Below are positions 62,569 to 64,000 of a DNA stretch of 64,000 bases, piece by piece. Source of the DNA: an uncultured Bacilli bacterium (lineage in GTDB: Bacteria; Bacillota_I; Bacilli_A; RF39; UBA660). Position 1 is the stretch's first letter. Every line of letters begins with the position of its first letter. Position numbers and translations under genes: made by a program. The notes under the pieces are model-generated. The model saw only the letters and a program-made list of their open reading frames with translations, searched no databases and was not told where the DNA came from. Where the stretch lies: the NCBI GenBank assembly GCA_947626095.1, contig CANQQV010000009.1:1-64000 (forward strand). Reading direction: 5' to 3'.

Positions 62569-64000
62569 TTGAAAAATTTAAAATTAAGAAATAGATTATT
62601 AAAATTACTTATTACTGGTAATATCATAATAATCATTTCGACAACAGTAGGAATGATTAAAACAAAAGGGAATGAAAAAGATAATGGAAAATACCCTTAT
62701 ATTCAAGAACCAGAAATTATATATTCTAGTAATGATAATATTGATACAACTAGAGAATATCCGGATGCTGAGACTTATTATCCAGAAGTACCAGCTGATT
62801 ATACAAAGCCACAGGAAACAATGAACTTAGTTAATAGTCCAGAAAGCAATTCTAATATAGAGACACAAAAAGAACAAGAACCAAGTGGAACAATTACTTT
62901 TAGTGAAAATATTACTAAATTAAGTGATAATGTCTCTTTATTAAATGAATATGGCTACATATTAGAAGGCAATATAAATGATATATTATCTTATGGGCAA
63001 ACATGGCAAATAACAGGAATTAATGGACGTGCAGTTAGTTTAACAGAGCTTAATATTAGAAAAGGTCCTGGTACTAATCACGATGTAATAGCAACAATGA
63101 AAAACGGAGCGACAATTGGTATATATGGCCGTACAGCTAATGAATGGTATTTAGTAAATTATAATGGTGTAGTTGGTTTTGTATCTGGTGATTATATTCA
63201 ATTACTTGATGTTAATTATGACGAAGCTAATAACGTAATTTATAGTGTTTTACCAAAAGCTGAATTAGCTATTCAACCTACAACTAAATTAAATGTTAGA
63301 AGTGGTAATGGTACTAGTTATGATAAAATTGGTTTAATAAGTGGAGAACGTAAATATAAAGTAATCGAAAAATGTAACAATGGTTGGTACCATATTGATT
63401 ATAATGGAAAAGATGGTTTTGTATCTGGTGATTATGTAAAGGAAAATTATATGTTATTTGGAGATTTCTATCGCTTTGTATATTTAAAAAATGATACTTA
63501 TTTATATGATGGTGATGGTTATCAAAAACGTGTTTTATCTAAATATGAAGGTGGAAAAGTTTATTCTGAAGATGAGACTAGATATTTAGTTAGTGTTGGT
63601 GAAGATTATGGCTATGTTAATAAAAGTGATTGTAAAATTATTGAGGGTAAAGTTATTAATATAGATTTAAACTTACAACAATTAGAAATAATTAGTGATG
63701 GTAAAGTTATTTTAACGACTGATATTGTTTCAGGTAAAGATAGTACACCATCAGATCAAGGTTTCTTTGAAATAAAATCAACTAAAAGAGATACTTACTT
63801 AGTTGGTCCTGGTTATAAGACATTTGTTAATTACTTTGGACCTTATAATGGTGGTGAAGGTATTCATGATGCTAAATGGCAACATGGACACTTTGGCGAT
63901 GTTGATTACTATCATAAAGGTGGTAGTCATGGATGTATTAATATGCCACCAGAGATTACACCAGAAGTTTTTGATAATGTAAGTAAAGGAACTTTAGTAT
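62569..64000 (+). CDS. SH3b-containing L,D-transpeptidase, 3' end outside window
   Basis: Open from a TTG start (62569, after AGGTGATTTTTTT) through the last base, at least 477 codons. Signal-anchor (about 8-28), a Pro/Glu/Asn linker, two SH3b domains (about 162-210, LNIRKGPGTNHDVIATM, and 243-290, LNVRSGNGTSYDKIGLI), each closing with GFVSGDY, then a YkuD catalytic domain. Its HKGGSHGCINMP (about 450-461) holds the catalytic His and Cys. It forms 3-3 crosslinks or attaches proteins to peptidoglycan. Confidence 0.92.
   Translation, partial: MKNLKLRNRLLKLLITGNIIIIISTTVGMIKTKGNEKDNGKYPYIQEPEIIYSSNDNIDTTREYPDAETYYPEVPADYTKPQETMNLVNSPESNSNIETQKEQEPSGTITFSENITKLSDNVSLLNEYGYILEGNINDILSYGQTWQITGINGRAVSLTELNIRKGPGTNHDVIATMKNGATIGIYGRTANEWYLVNYNGVVGFVSGDYIQLLDVNYDEANNVIYSVLPKAELAIQPTTKLNVRSGNGTSYDKIGLISGERKYKVIEKCNNGWYHIDYNGKDGFVSGDYVKENYMLFGDFYRFVYLKNDTYLYDGDGYQKRVLSKYEGGKVYSEDETRYLVSVGEDYGYVNKSDCKIIEGKVINIDLNLQQLEIISDGKVILTTDIVSGKDSTPSDQGFFEIKSTKRDTYLVGPGYKTFVNYFGPYNGGEGIHDAKWQHGHFGDVDYYHKGGSHGCINMPPEITPEVFDNVSKGTLV

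Overview
This 64-kb window is very AT-rich bacterial chromosome, gene-dense, with nearly all genes on the minus strand. Three observations point to a spore-forming Gram-positive lineage (Bacilli/Mollicutes-like gut Firmicutes such as RF39 or Erysipelotrichia relatives; the taxon is inference). There is a spoVAC-spoVAD-spoVAE cluster behind a sporulation-type sigma factor. Peptidoglycan enzymes are abundant. TGA acts as a stop codon, which excludes the Mycoplasma code. T-box leaders, AGGTGA-type ribosome binding sites and TTGACA/TATAAT promoters are all typical of Firmicutes.

Layout. 1-590: 5' part of a 16S rRNA gene with tandem promoters. 1-5 kb: HD protein, T-box-controlled gltX, HTH-phosphoesterase, tRNA-Glu(CTC). 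5-10 kb: cdd-udp-thioredoxin-like-NlpC/P60 operon and a VanY-type carboxypeptidase. 10-14 kb: accessory patch with a frameshifted kinase-like gene, an unknown two-TM protein, a solitary antitoxin-like small RNA, and a retron (NAxxH/VTG reverse transcriptase with an msr-msd-like RNA). 14-16.5 kb: CadA/ZntA-type metal ATPase with its ArsR repressor. 16.5-24.5 kb: a HerA/VirB4-like ATPase with a Cys-rich partner, an AraC/GyrI-like regulator and a WXG/CHAP-like secreted hydrolase. 24.5-26.4 kb: hisS behind a histidine-rich leader peptide and attenuator, and a cold-shock gene. 26.4-33 kb: sigma-like repeat protein, HD phosphohydrolase, alr, T-box-controlled archaeal-type aspS. 33-35.6 kb: PfkB kinase, SIS protein and WYL regulator. 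35.6-38.5 kb: repeats, a complete candidate type I toxin-antitoxin locus, NUDIX, a serine hydrolase and tRNA-Leu(CAA). 38.5-42.3 kb: thioredoxin, pentapeptide protein, scpB, scpA and a membrane protein. 42.3-44.8 kb: sporulation cluster. 44.8-54.5 kb: surface protein, membrane proteins, T-box-controlled proS, DUF4176 protein and a large membrane-anchored protein. 54.5-64 kb: D,D-carboxypeptidase, a related anchored protein, pnp, rpsO, truB and, running off the end, an SH3b plus L,D-transpeptidase gene.

How it fits together. Four aminoacyl-tRNA synthetases are each controlled by a leader: three T-boxes with readable specifiers (GAA, GAC, CCT) and, for hisS, a leader-peptide attenuator instead of a T-box. 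The genome is compact. Promoters repeatedly lie inside the terminator hairpin or across the stop codon of the preceding gene. The most unusual material is the retron with no recognised effector, the candidate type I toxin locus with two dispersed antitoxin-like copies, and the hisS attenuator.
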